Assembly: GCF_003480315.1 (NCBI RefSeq)
Contig: NZ_QUIV01000006.1
Location: forward strand, 1 to 64,000
Length of the DNA stretch: 64,000 nucleotides
Reading direction: 5' to 3'
Source of the DNA: Clostridium sp. AM33-3
GTDB lineage: Bacteria; Bacillota; Clostridia; Lachnospirales; Lachnospiraceae
In this document: positions 26,300 to 35,006 of the stretch, one piece after another
Layout: each line of letters opens with the position of its first letter
How positions within the stretch are numbered: position 1 is the stretch's first letter
The notes under the pieces: model-generated
Seen by the model: only the letters and a program-made list of their open reading frames with translations
Told to the model about the DNA's origin: nothing
Database searches by the model: none
Program-made: the position numbers and the translations under genes

Positions 26300-28768
26300 C
26301 TAGTTTTTTATCACTTCTGCCGATAAAAATTTCAAGCTGTCTTCTCCTTTGGTAACGGTTACTTCATCACCGGCTTTAACTTCACCGTCCAGCACAGCCT
26401 CAGCGAGCTTATCTTCCAGCAGATTCTGGATCGCGCGGCGCAGCGGACGGGCACCGTACTTTTCGTCATAGCCCTTTTCCACAAGAAATGCCTTTGCCGT
26501 GTCATCTACCGTGAGCTTTAAGTTCATCTGGGTCAGAGTGCGTCTGCAGATACTCTTCAGCATGATATCCACGATTTCTTTCATATGATCCTGAGAAAGC
26601 TGGTGGAATACGATGATCTCATCAATACGGTTTAAAAACTCCGGCTTGAACATCCGCTTCACCTCTTCCATGACACGCTCCTTCATGAAGCGGTAGCGCT
26701 CTTTCGCGTCATCATTGGAGGCAAAGCCCAGGCGTTTCGGGGAAATGATGTTCTCCGCGCCTGCATTGGAGGTCATGATGAGCACAGTATTCTTAAAATC
26801 AATCCTGCGGCCCTGGGCATCCGTGATGTGGCCATCATCGAGTACCTGCAGCAGAATGTTAAATACATCCGGGTGTGCCTTCTCGATCTCATCAAAGAGG
26901 ATCACGGAATACGGGTTCCGGCGGACCTTCTCACTGAGCTGGCCTCCCTCCTCATAGCCTACATATCCTGGCGGTGATCCGATCATCTTTGAGACACTGT
27001 GCTTCTCCATGTACTCCGACATGTCAACGCGGATCAGGGCATTTTCCGTACCGAACATCGCTTCCGCCAGTGCCTTGCAGAGCTCGGTCTTTCCAACGCC
27101 AGTTGGTCCCAGGAATAAGAAGGAACCAATCGGACGCTTCGGATCTTTTAAGCCCACACGGCCTCTGCGGATAGCCTTTGCCACAGCGGTCACAGCCTCC
27201 TCCTGACCCACTACGCGCTCATGCAGAATGGACTCCAGCCTGCGCAGACGCTCTGATTCCTCCTCTGCCAGCTTTCTCACCGGGATTTTGGTCCAGCCGG
27301 AAACCACATCCGCAATCTCGCCTTCTCCGACGATCAGCTTCCTGGATGTTTTTTCCTTCTGCCATTTTTCGCGAAGCTTTTCGATCTTTTCCCGCTTCTT
27401 CTGCTGGCGCTTCTTGATGTCACCGGCTTTCTCATATGCCTCATTTTTAATAGCCTGTTCCTTCTGGAGCTCTAACTTGTCAATGTCCTCTGTCAGGCTT
27501 TTAATCTCCGCAGGCTCCACATATGTGGTCAGGCGGATTTTGGAGGACGCCTCATCGATCAGATCAATGGCCTTATCCGGAAGGAAGCGGTCATTGATGT
27601 AGCGGGCAGACAGACGGACCGCAGCCACAAGTGCATCATCCGTAATGGTTACCTTATGATGCTCCTCATATTTCGGGCGCAGGCCCTTTAAAATGGCGAT
27701 GGACTGCTCCTCTGTCGGCTCCTCTACCACAACCGGCTGGAAACGGCGCTCCAGTGCTGCATCTTTCTCAATGTACTTGCGGTATTCCTCCCGAGTTGTG
27801 GCGCCGATCAGCTGGATCTCTCCACGGGCCAGGGAAGGCTTTAAGATATTGGAGGCATCAATGGCTCCCTCCGCACCGCCTGCTCCGATGATGGTATGGA
27901 TCTCATCCAGGAACAAAAGTACATTGCCGTCTTCGGTTACTTCGGAAATCACCTTCTTGATGCGCTCCTCAAATTCACCGCGGTATTTGGATCCGGCTAC
28001 CATGCCGGACAGATCCAGCGTCATCACGCGTTTATCTGCAATGGTTTCCGGCACATTGCCGCCTGCGATCATCTGGGCAAGGCCCTCCACAACTGCGGTT
28101 TTGCCGACACCCGGCTCACCGATCAGGCAGGGATTGTTCTTCGTTCTTCTGCTCAGGATCTGGACAACACGCTGGATCTCACTTTCCCGGCCGATCACCG
28201 GATCCAGCCTCCCCTCCCGGGCAAGCTTCGTCAGATCACGGCTGAAACTGTTTAATGTCGGAGTCGCCGCACTGCCATCTGCTCCGGATCCGGAGGACTG
28301 AAGCTCCTCTCGCGCATCTGCTCCGTCCTCGCCCATGGCACCGCGCAGATCCACGTACAATTTCTGCAGGCTTACATCCATGGTATTCAGCAGCCGTACT
28401 GCTGCGCAGTCGCTTTCCCGGATCATGGCGATCAGCAGGTGCTCCGTTCCGATGAGCGGCGCCTTGAACCGCACAGCCTCCCGATAGCTCTGGTTCAATA
28501 CCCGTACAGCCCCTGGCGTATATACGGTCTCTCCGATGGTTCCCACATTCTGGTTGGGAAAAATGAGCTGGCTGATCAGCTCTTTCACCTTATCTGCCGT
28601 TACACCGTTGGCATCGAGAACTCTTGCCGCAACGCCTTCTTCCTCCAGCAGCAGCCCAACCAGAAGATGTTCGGTTCCCACATAATTATGGCCCAGCTCA
28701 TTCGCTGTCCGGGTAGACAGTGCGATGGCATTCCAGGCCTGTTCTGTAAAACGATTTCTGTCTATCAA
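26300..28768 (-). CDS. clpC: ATP-dependent Clp protease ATPase subunit ClpC
   Basis: This 822-residue Hsp100 unfoldase feeds proteins to ClpP. It has two N-terminal Clp repeats (about 1-145; [21 protein letters not shown]), a first AAA+ ring with GEPGVGKT, a coiled-coil M domain (about 410-490) that adaptor proteins bind, and a second AAA+ ring with GPTGVGKT and FDEIEKAH. Length is normal. It is fourth in gntR-mcsA-mcsB-clpC, so McsB-marked (phosphoarginine) proteins are likely substrates. Confidence 0.97.
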   Translation of the reverse strand: MIDRNRFTEQAWNAIALSTRTANELGHNYVGTEHLLVGLLLEEEGVAARVLDANGVTADKVKELISQLIFPNQNVGTIGETVYTPGAVRVLNQSYREAVRFKAPLIGTEHLLIAMIRESDCAAVRLLNTMDVSLQKLYVDLRGAMGEDGADAREELQSSGSGADGSAATPTLNSFSRDLTKLAREGRLDPVIGRESEIQRVVQILSRRTKNNPCLIGEPGVGKTAVVEGLAQMIAGGNVPETIADKRVMTLDLSGMVAGSKYRGEFEERIKKVISEVTEDGNVLLFLDEIHTIIGAGGAEGAIDASNILKPSLARGEIQLIGATTREEYRKYIEKDAALERRFQPVVVEEPTEEQSIAILKGLRPKYEEHHKVTITDDALVAAVRLSARYINDRFLPDKAIDLIDEASSKIRLTTYVEPAEIKSLTEDIDKLELQKEQAIKNEAYEKAGDIKKRQQKKREKIEKLREKWQKEKTSRKLIVGEGEIADVVSGWTKIPVRKLAEEESERLRRLESILHERVVGQEEAVTAVAKAIRRGRVGLKDPKRPIGSFLFLGPTGVGKTELCKALAEAMFGTENALIRVDMSEYMEKHSVSKMIGSPPGYVGYEEGGQLSEKVRRNPYSVILFDEIEKAHPDVFNILLQVLDDGHITDAQGRRIDFKNTVLIMTSNAGAENIISPKRLGFASNDDAKERYRFMKERVMEEVKRMFKPEFLNRIDEIIVFHQLSQDHMKEIVDIMLKSICRRTLTQMNLKLTVDDTAKAFLVEKGYDEKYGARPLRRAIQNLLEDKLAEAVLDGEVKAGDEVTVTKGEDSLKFLSAEVIKN

Positions 28769-28793
28769 AATTCAGGTCCTCCTTGTATCTGTC

Positions 28794-29831
28794 TTAAGCC
28801 AAAAGCTGGGGCAGCTCTGCCCGCAGATAAGCAGCCCGTGCCATCTCCAGTTCTTCCCTTCCCAGAGGTCTGGTGGAAAGCTTCTGAAGATTAGCCGGCT
28901 GGATCCCCAGCATCAGGCGGTATACCGCGCAGGGCTCCTCCATACGCAAAAGCCCATCTGCGCAGCCGGCCATGAGCCGGGAAAGCAGCGTCATAGCTTC
29001 CTTCATCGTCAGCTTTCTGGCATATTTCAATGTGCCATAAGCACGACAGGCATCATCCTCTCTGGATACCCGGTTCTTATCCAGCGCCAGCTTTCGCATC
29101 TGCTCCTCCTGGGCAGTAAGCTGCAGTGCCACCTTGGTCACCATGTCCAGGATTTCTTTTTCCGTCATGCCCAGGGTTTTCTGATTGCTGACCTCATACA
29201 GGGATCCGCAATTTTCTTCACCCTCCCCATACATGCCCTTCACCGAAGCTCCAAACCGCGTCATCTCGGTCACCATGCCGTTAAAGCGCTTGCTCTGGGA
29301 TAACAGCGGCAGGTGCAGTACCACCGACGCCCGGAGCCCGGTTCCCACACTGGTGGGGAATGAGGTCAGGTAACCATACTTATCATCAAAGGCATAATCA
29401 AAACGTTCATTCAGATAATCATCGATCAGCCCTGCCTGGGTCCAGAGCTCATCCAGATGCAGACCGGAGGCAAACAGCTGGATGCGGATGTGATCTGTTC
29501 CGTTTAATACGATGCCCACGCGTTCATCATCTGATACCATGACCCCAGCAGGCGCTTTTCCGGAAGCGATGGTGGAGTTAAACACCCGGCGCTCCCGAAG
29601 TGCTCTGCGGTCCAGATCACTCAGCTCCTGCAGCCTTGCCTGCTCATAATGGCGGCCGTCAGCAGTGCCGAGATCTTTCAGGCCATCCTCCAGGCGTCCG
29701 ATCATCTCTTCTGCCAGTTTTCCATCAAGCCTGGATGGAAATGCATATTGTTCCAGATTCCGCACAAGACGCACACGGCTGCAGATCACGGCAGGCCGTG
29801 TCCGGTTTACTTCCTCAAACCATTTCATCAT
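28794..29831 (-). CDS. mcsB: Protein arginine kinase McsB
   Basis: McsB phosphorylates arginines on damaged proteins, tagging them for ClpCP. The 345-residue protein has the phosphagen-kinase fold: VICSRVRLVRNLEQYAFP near 16-33, nucleotide-contact LRASVVLHLP, and YGEGEENCGSLYEVSNQ around 203-219. It overlaps the mcsA stop codon by 4 nt (ATGA) and is followed 25 nt later by clpC, so kinase, activator and unfoldase are made together. Confidence 0.95.
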   Translation of the reverse strand: MMKWFEEVNRTRPAVICSRVRLVRNLEQYAFPSRLDGKLAEEMIGRLEDGLKDLGTADGRHYEQARLQELSDLDRRALRERRVFNSTIASGKAPAGVMVSDDERVGIVLNGTDHIRIQLFASGLHLDELWTQAGLIDDYLNERFDYAFDDKYGYLTSFPTSVGTGLRASVVLHLPLLSQSKRFNGMVTEMTRFGASVKGMYGEGEENCGSLYEVSNQKTLGMTEKEILDMVTKVALQLTAQEEQMRKLALDKNRVSREDDACRAYGTLKYARKLTMKEAMTLLSRLMAGCADGLLRMEEPCAVYRLMLGIQPANLQKLSTRPLGREELEMARAAYLRAELPQLLA

Positions 29832-30448
29832 GACTGCGCCTCCTTCAGTGCCCGGATCTGGTCACGGCAGTCAGCTGCGATCTCATACTCTTCCGCACGC
29901 ACCGCCTCCCGGAGTCTTGCCTCCAGCTTTCGGATCTGCAGCTGAGTTTCATTTTCCACTGCCGCATCCGTATTCAGAGTCTGTTCTTTGCAGCTTGCGG
30001 GAGTCATGTCTGCGGTGCCTTTCTCCGGCTGGTCACAAGAGGCCAGATGGAATGGATCCGCCTTGATTTTCTGGAATTTCGGATGCTTTCCGGTGTGACG
30101 CACATTGCCCTGAAGCTGCCTGATCTTATCGTGGATCAGCAGATCAAACACGCTGTAGCAGTCCGCACAGCCAAACCGGCTGTTTTTCACAAAATCATCA
30201 TAGCTGGTGCCACAGGTCGGACAGATGATCTGACCGGTCTTTTCTTCCTCCGATTCCTCCCCCGGCACTCCTAAAAGCCCCGACAAAAGCTTGCCTAACG
30301 GAAATTCCCCCTCAAAAATGGCAGAATAGGGACCAAAATCCATCTCTTTGGCGCACTGTGCACAGTAATTGTGCTCGGTGCGAACTCCATTGGCAATTTC
30401 TGTATATTGAATATTTGCTTCTCTTATCTTACAACGCTCACATAACAT
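29828..30448 (-). CDS. mcsA: McsA-like zinc-finger activator of McsB
   Basis: The 206-residue protein has two CxxC pairs near the N-terminus (CERC, CAQC), two more around 96-123 (CPTC, CADC), and a C-terminal UVR motif (about 170-204). This is the McsA layout; McsA activates McsB and links it to ClpC. A spacer of about 35 residues before the UVR motif makes it somewhat longer than the usual 170-185. It follows gntR by 14 nt. Confidence 0.92.
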   Translation of the reverse strand: MLCERCKIREANIQYTEIANGVRTEHNYCAQCAKEMDFGPYSAIFEGEFPLGKLLSGLLGVPGEESEEEKTGQIICPTCGTSYDDFVKNSRFGCADCYSVFDLLIHDKIRQLQGNVRHTGKHPKFQKIKADPFHLASCDQPEKGTADMTPASCKEQTLNTDAAVENETQLQIRKLEARLREAVRAEEYEIAADCRDQIRALKEAQS

Positions 30449-30462
30449 GGCAATTCCTCCAT

Positions 30463-30846
30463 CTAACTCTCGCGGCTGCCGGTGTAGTAATCATAAATCT
30501 CATCAACCAGAGCATGAACTTCCTCTCTGGAGACATTTTTACAGACACTCCTTGCCAGAAGAACGGAAAGTTCCTCTCTCAAATGCTCGATCGAGCGAAG
30601 CTTGTCGATATCCAGAGCAATTACAGCCCCGCGCCGTCGGTCCAGTTTGATATATCCTTCCTGCTTCAGGACCGCATAAGCTTTATTTACGGTATGCATG
30701 TTGATTCCGATATTCTCTGCAAGCTGACGGACAGATGGCAGAGAATCGCCTTCTCGGATCCGGTCTGTGGCTATGCCCATGATGATCTGGTTCCTGAGCT
30801 GGATATAGATTGCCTCCTCGCTTTCAAAATCAATCTTAATGATCAT
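30463..30846 (-). CDS. GntR-family (YtrA-type) regulator heading the clp operon
   Basis: The 127-residue protein has the winged helix of GntR regulators (about 10-75; LPSVRQLAENIGINMHTVNKAYAVL) and a short helical tail for dimer formation, as in YtrA. It occupies the place of ctsR, the class III heat-shock repressor that normally precedes mcsA. Nothing like CtsR is visible nearby. An inverted repeat at 30870-30892, next to the -10 box, is the likely operator. Autoregulation and control of mcsA-mcsB-clpC are inferred from position. Confidence 0.88.
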   Translation of the reverse strand: MIIKIDFESEEAIYIQLRNQIIMGIATDRIREGDSLPSVRQLAENIGINMHTVNKAYAVLKQEGYIKLDRRRGAVIALDIDKLRSIEHLREELSVLLARSVCKNVSREEVHALVDEIYDYYTGSRES

Positions 30847-30869
30847 GTTTTCACCATCTTTCGAATTCT

Positions 30870-30921
30870 CTGTTATAGAAATTGTATAACAGTATTATAG
30901 CAAAAAAAGCGGCGAAGTCAA
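30870..30921 (-). promoter_or_regulatory. Promoter and inverted-repeat operator of the gntR-clp operon
   Basis: On the minus strand TTGACT (30916-30921) and consensus TATAAT (30894-30899) are 16 nt apart. CTGTTATA/TATAACAG (30870-30892), an 8-bp perfect inverted repeat with 7-nt centre, starts right after the -10. No CtsR heptad repeat is seen. Confidence 0.75.
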
Positions 30922-30935
30922 TACACCGCTTTTTT
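30902..30935 (-). terminator. Terminator of the surface-protein operon, overlapping the clp promoter
   Basis: AAAAAAGCGG and CCGCTTTTTT arms (30926-30935 and 30902-30912) enclose a 13-nt loop. The loop contains the -35 box of the gntR-clp promoter and the T-run is part of its spacer. Confidence 0.8.
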
Positions 30936-30953
30936 GCTTTTTCCTTTCAGCTT

Positions 30954-32528
30954 TTAAAGGTCGTCATCCAGATCGAAGACTTCAAAATCATCGCTCTCCG
31001 AATCTGCTCCTGCCGCCGGTTCTTCACCGCGTTTTTCCGCGCCGTGCTCCGGTTTCTCTGCCACACTGGCAGCCAGCTCCTTTTTCATTTCGTCCAGCTG
31101 GGCATCTGCATCATCTGCTGCTTCCGGCAGATATTCCTCTGCATCAGGATCTTCGGATGCGTTATCCCGGAAATCAGGATCCTCTTCGTAATCGTCCTCT
31201 TCTCCCATCATATAACGCTCTTCTTTGCTGAGTCTGCGTCCGTTCTTTTTGGATTCTTTTTTCTGTTTCTTCTCTGCCGGCTCGTCAAGCTGATCGTAAT
31301 CCATATCATCTGTCTCTTCCATCCGGCGGTTTCTTCCAATGCGGCTGATGATCAGGAGGATCAGAAGAATGACTGCGACTGCCGCTACAGCCACCAGAGC
31401 GATTCTTGCAATATTGTAATCATCTACCAGAGCATTATACTTTTCTGCCAGATCCTGAAGCTCCAGGCTCTGAGAATTGCCCTCACTGCTCTGCTCAAAG
31501 TAACGCTGGATGGTCTTATCAGTCAGGTCATAACGGTAGAAGCCGACTGTTCCGGCGTCACTCACACCGTAGAAGATGCAGTACTCCGGCTGTCCGCCCT
31601 GAGTATCCGGTACCCATCCCTGAACCTTGGTCTCGCCTATGGTGATGGAGGTTTCCTTCATGCCATACGGAACCGTTACATCTGCCGGCAGTGCAGCAAT
31701 GCCAATCTTAAGTGGGGTTCTGGATGCCTCCAGCTCTGCCAGGACCTCAACATTCTCAGCCGAAGCTGTCGTTTCCTCCTGTCCGTCGGCAAGGCTTTCA
31801 CCGCCCTCTACACGGTTCACCAGGATCGTATAGGTATGGCTGGTACCATTCTCAGCGGTTACCGTACAGGTTACGGTATTCTCACCCTCCTGCAGATCAG
31901 TTCCGCTTAAAGCAACGGTTGCCTTATCGCTGGCCGGTACTGCGCTCACGGTAAGCTTTTCGGTATCCAGGCTTACAGATGCGGTGTAACTGTCAACCTC
32001 AGCGCTGAACGCAGGGCTCAAGGTACCAGGAGAAATCTGAAGGGAGGACAGGGAAGTGTCACCAGATGCCGCTGCCGCTGTGCTTGTGCTGTTAATAGTA
32101 ACAGAAGAACTTCCAAGCTGGGTAATGTCCAGCAGCTGCTCATCTGCGTCATAACCTTCATAATCGGTTACTTCAATCTTACTGCTTCCTGCCTTCAGTG
32201 CTTTGAAACGAATGGTAGAGGCAGACTCGCTGCTTCCGCTCACACTGCCGATCACACGGATGGCTCCGTTTCCGCCGCTGACATCCGGCTCACCGCCAAT
32301 AAATTCCATGGCACTGGTATCATAAGAAAGCATCACAACCGTCTTGCCAATTTTCTCACCGGTCGTACAGGTAAATTTTACGTTTACCGTAAATTCACTT
32401 CCCACCTCCGCGGTAGGATCTGAGAACGCGATACGCGCATTCCCTGCAAAACTCTGAAACGGGATTGCCACAGCCAGCATCAGCACCATGGCAAACCGGA
32501 TCCAGATCTGTTTCCAATTTCTGTTCAT
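30954..32528 (-). CDS. Membrane-anchored surface protein with cohesin-like and cadherin-like domains
   Basis: ATG at 32528 follows AGGAGATAAAATAATT; the product has 524 residues. Layout: signal peptide (1-29, cut near SFAG), a cohesin-like beta sandwich (about 30-150, ARIAFSDPTAEVGSEFTVNVKF), a cadherin-like domain (about 160-240), an extracellular linker, one membrane segment (about 373-397), and a long acidic cytoplasmic tail ending in EVFDLDDDL. Its cadherin-like domain resembles one in the gene upstream. The two probably act together in the cell envelope. Terminator follows at 30902-30935. Confidence 0.82.
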   Translation of the reverse strand: MNRNWKQIWIRFAMVLMLAVAIPFQSFAGNARIAFSDPTAEVGSEFTVNVKFTCTTGEKIGKTVVMLSYDTSAMEFIGGEPDVSGGNGAIRVIGSVSGSSESASTIRFKALKAGSSKIEVTDYEGYDADEQLLDITQLGSSSVTINSTSTAAAASGDTSLSSLQISPGTLSPAFSAEVDSYTASVSLDTEKLTVSAVPASDKATVALSGTDLQEGENTVTCTVTAENGTSHTYTILVNRVEGGESLADGQEETTASAENVEVLAELEASRTPLKIGIAALPADVTVPYGMKETSITIGETKVQGWVPDTQGGQPEYCIFYGVSDAGTVGFYRYDLTDKTIQRYFEQSSEGNSQSLELQDLAEKYNALVDDYNIARIALVAVAAVAVILLILLIISRIGRNRRMEETDDMDYDQLDEPAEKKQKKESKKNGRRLSKEERYMMGEEDDYEEDPDFRDNASEDPDAEEYLPEAADDADAQLDEMKKELAASVAEKPEHGAEKRGEEPAAGADSESDDFEVFDLDDDL

Positions 32529-32558
32529 AATTATTTTATCTCCTGTTTCTTTACTGAA

Positions 32559-32582
32559 GCGGCGGCTTCTTTCAGCCGCCGC
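32559..32582 (-). promoter_or_regulatory. GC-rich intergenic hairpin without T-run
   Basis: GCGGCGGCT (32559-32567) and AGCCGCCGC (32574-32582) form a 9-bp stem with a 6-nt loop between the two surface genes. Lacking a T-run it is more likely an mRNA-stability or processing site than a terminator. Confidence 0.55.
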
Positions 32583-32593
32583 CCTCACTGATT

Positions 32594-34780
32594 TTAATTA
32601 CCGCCCGGACTGGAAAATGTCACCTGGCTTCCTCCTGAGGAAGATCCGGAATTCGGGGACGAGCTCGTAGATCCGCCTGCTGGTCCCACCGTGATCACTC
32701 CGGAGGATGTGGTTCCGGAGGAGCTGCCCGCCGAGCTGCTTCCAGGACCTCCAACGGTAACGCTGGAAGAACCGCTTCCTGAAGTCCCGCTGCTGATCCC
32801 TCCGTTATAAGTCGGACCGCCGGCCTGACGGACTACATGGATCGTGTAAGTGCGCTCAGTGCCATTCTCAGCTCTTACAACTACAGAAATATCATTGATT
32901 CCGCTGGAAAGAGATACATTTCCGTTGCCACGTACCGATGCCTTGGAATCAATCGCTGATGCGCTGACCGTTACATTGGATACAGAATGGTCTACGATCA
33001 GATCGTAGGAGTAGGTATCGCGGTTAAAGGTCGGCGTTAAGGTAAAGCCCTCCACTCCCAGACCGTTTAGCTTATTGTTCGGGCTGCCGCTAAGAGTCGG
33101 CTGCGCGCACGGAGTTTCCGGCATATTGCTGTATACCGGAATTTTGAAATTCAGTGCCGTACTCTTCTGCTGGGAAGTGAAGCCCTCTGCAAAAATAGAC
33201 CCCTCAGAAGCCGCTCCATCTACGTTGGTCATGTACTGGTGCTTATATATATTGGAGCCCTGGACATTGTATTTTTTTAAATAGAGGGTATCCTGTCCGG
33301 CCTTCACATAGTTGGTGCCATAAAACTGGGCACCGCCTGCAATGGAGGATTCCGGCGTAGTCCACGGTCTGCCATAGCTTCCGCTCTGGGATGCATACCA
33401 GAGACCTCTCTGCACCGCTCCCATCCCATCGGAAGCATACGCGCCTACATTAAAATAATTGTAATAGCCGGTATATCCTGCATAGTTTCCGGAAATGGAA
33501 TTACCGGTACCGTTGCGTCCCTGCTCCTGAATGATCATGGCTGCGATCACATACGGGCTGACGCCGGAGCCTTTCGCTGCACTCATGATCGCATCGGCAT
33601 AGCTGACACTAGAAACCGAAGCTCCGCTTCCTGCAGCCACACCCGGTGTCTGTGCAGCTGAAGATGTCGCACCGGACGGACTGCTTCCCGCAGTGCTTCC
33701 ATTGTTTGAAGACGCAGCTCCCGGGCCAACACCGATCACAACACTGGACGTCAAAAGCTCTGCACGGTTTCTGCTGATGGAGGCACTCGGTCCTTCCAGA
33801 CGTACCTGATGATCTCCGTCAGAGGACGGCGTCTGACTGGCACTGCCGGATGAGGAACCTTCGTTTTTCCCCGGTGTTGATGAGGTAACACCGGAATTGC
33901 CTCCCGACACGCCGGGGCCCACAGTAATGACCTTCGATGAACCGGAGGAACTGCTGCCGGAAGTACTTCCTGATGAGCTGCCGCCGGATGTACTTCCGGA
34001 AGCAACCGCACCCGTTCTTACATTGCCTTCCATAAAGGTTCCCTTTAACATGGACTGAAGTCCCTCTGTTGTATGAAGGGATGCGTTATAGCTCTGATCC
34101 AGGAACTGGAATACGTTGACTTCATCCAGAAAATTCCGCGGATCCATATAATAACTGATGATCTCAGTGGATGCCGCCACCCAGGTGTTTCCGTCAAATC
34201 CTGTCCAGGTGCCGGAATCCCAGTTGTAAGCTCCGTCTGCCAGTGATTTATAGGAAGAGATACTGTTGGTATGTACCAGATTTCGTCCAAGCACTCCCTC
34301 GTTCTGAATAACCGTATTCCAGTCCAGCCCGGTCTTCACAGCAGTGAAGGTCCAGTTCGGATACTGGGCATGGATCTGACGCAGCCCGGTCTTATAGGAT
34401 TCCGGAAATCCCTGCGCGGAAAGCTGGGACTCAAAGCTGGAATCATGGCTGTAGGACACCGGAAACTTCACATAGGTGCTTAATACATATCCTGTCTGAG
34501 TCGAGCCGCCGCTGGTATAACGGATCTGATACCAGGTTTTCCCGTCAGAAGCGGCTTTTTCACCTACCACGGTAACTGCCGCGCCTTTTCCCAGTTTTCC
34601 AACCGAAGAATAGGAGGTTCCCGCACCACTCCGGACATTTAAGCTGGAAGCATTGATGGTAGCGGCACGTTCCTGCGCATATGCGGAAAGCTGCAGTGCA
34701 CTGTTCACAGATGGCATCTGCATGCATAAAGCCAGTCCCAGAACCGCAGCCAGACCTTTTTTCAAGGTTTGTTTTCTCAT
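32594..34780 (-). CDS. Secreted SH3b / N-acetylglucosaminidase with Ser-Gly insert and cadherin-like domain
   Basis: The 728-residue secreted protein has a signal peptide (1-35), an SH3b domain (about 40-105, NVRSGAGTSYSSVGKL), then a glucosaminidase (GH73-like) domain in two parts, about 125-250 and 400-560 (IIQEQGRNG, YYNYFNVGAY). About 145 residues of Ser/Gly-rich sequence are inserted between. A cadherin-like domain (about 575-655) and another Ser/Gly tail follow. A short motif like VITVGPG recurs in the insert and tail. It probably cleaves peptidoglycan glycan strands during growth. The promoter is strong (34851-34879). It is followed by a gene with the same cadherin-like domain. Confidence 0.85.
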   Translation of the reverse strand: MRKQTLKKGLAAVLGLALCMQMPSVNSALQLSAYAQERAATINASSLNVRSGAGTSYSSVGKLGKGAAVTVVGEKAASDGKTWYQIRYTSGGSTQTGYVLSTYVKFPVSYSHDSSFESQLSAQGFPESYKTGLRQIHAQYPNWTFTAVKTGLDWNTVIQNEGVLGRNLVHTNSISSYKSLADGAYNWDSGTWTGFDGNTWVAASTEIISYYMDPRNFLDEVNVFQFLDQSYNASLHTTEGLQSMLKGTFMEGNVRTGAVASGSTSGGSSSGSTSGSSSSGSSKVITVGPGVSGGNSGVTSSTPGKNEGSSSGSASQTPSSDGDHQVRLEGPSASISRNRAELLTSSVVIGVGPGAASSNNGSTAGSSPSGATSSAAQTPGVAAGSGASVSSVSYADAIMSAAKGSGVSPYVIAAMIIQEQGRNGTGNSISGNYAGYTGYYNYFNVGAYASDGMGAVQRGLWYASQSGSYGRPWTTPESSIAGGAQFYGTNYVKAGQDTLYLKKYNVQGSNIYKHQYMTNVDGAASEGSIFAEGFTSQQKSTALNFKIPVYSNMPETPCAQPTLSGSPNNKLNGLGVEGFTLTPTFNRDTYSYDLIVDHSVSNVTVSASAIDSKASVRGNGNVSLSSGINDISVVVRAENGTERTYTIHVVRQAGGPTYNGGISSGTSGSGSSSVTVGGPGSSSAGSSSGTTSSGVITVGPAGGSTSSSPNSGSSSGGSQVTFSSPGGN

Positions 34781-34850
34781 TTGATGATCTCCTTAGTATC
34801 GCATTTGTCTGGGACAGGATCCTGCTCCCGACAAATTTACGCTATGTTAC

Positions 34851-34879
34851 ATTATAATGACAAAATCCGACTGCGTCAA
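34851..34879 (-). promoter_or_regulatory. Promoter of the surface-protein operon
   Basis: On the minus strand TTGACG (34874-34879) and consensus TATAAT (34851-34856) are 17 nt apart. Confidence 0.82.
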
Positions 34880-34945
34880 CGGAAAGCAAAGAAACTTCAC
34901 AGAATCACAAAAAATTGTAAGAATTTCATGGATTGTAACATGGAA

Positions 34946-34983
34946 AAACAGGAAGAAACCTGTTTTCACAGATTTCTTCCTGC
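34946..34983 (-). terminator. Terminator of the carboxyltransferase operon
   Basis: CAGGAAGAAA and TTTCTTCCTG pair around a loop that itself can pair (CTGT/ACAG), followed on the minus strand by TTTTTCC. It lies 24 nt after the oadA stop codon. Confidence 0.8.
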
Positions 34984-35006
34984 TCCTATCGTTAATTCTG
35001 TATTAA

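Noticed and set aside
32559..32582. Terminator between the two surface genes.
   Set aside because: The stem is strong but no T-run follows on the coding strand, so it is listed as a regulatory or stability hairpin.
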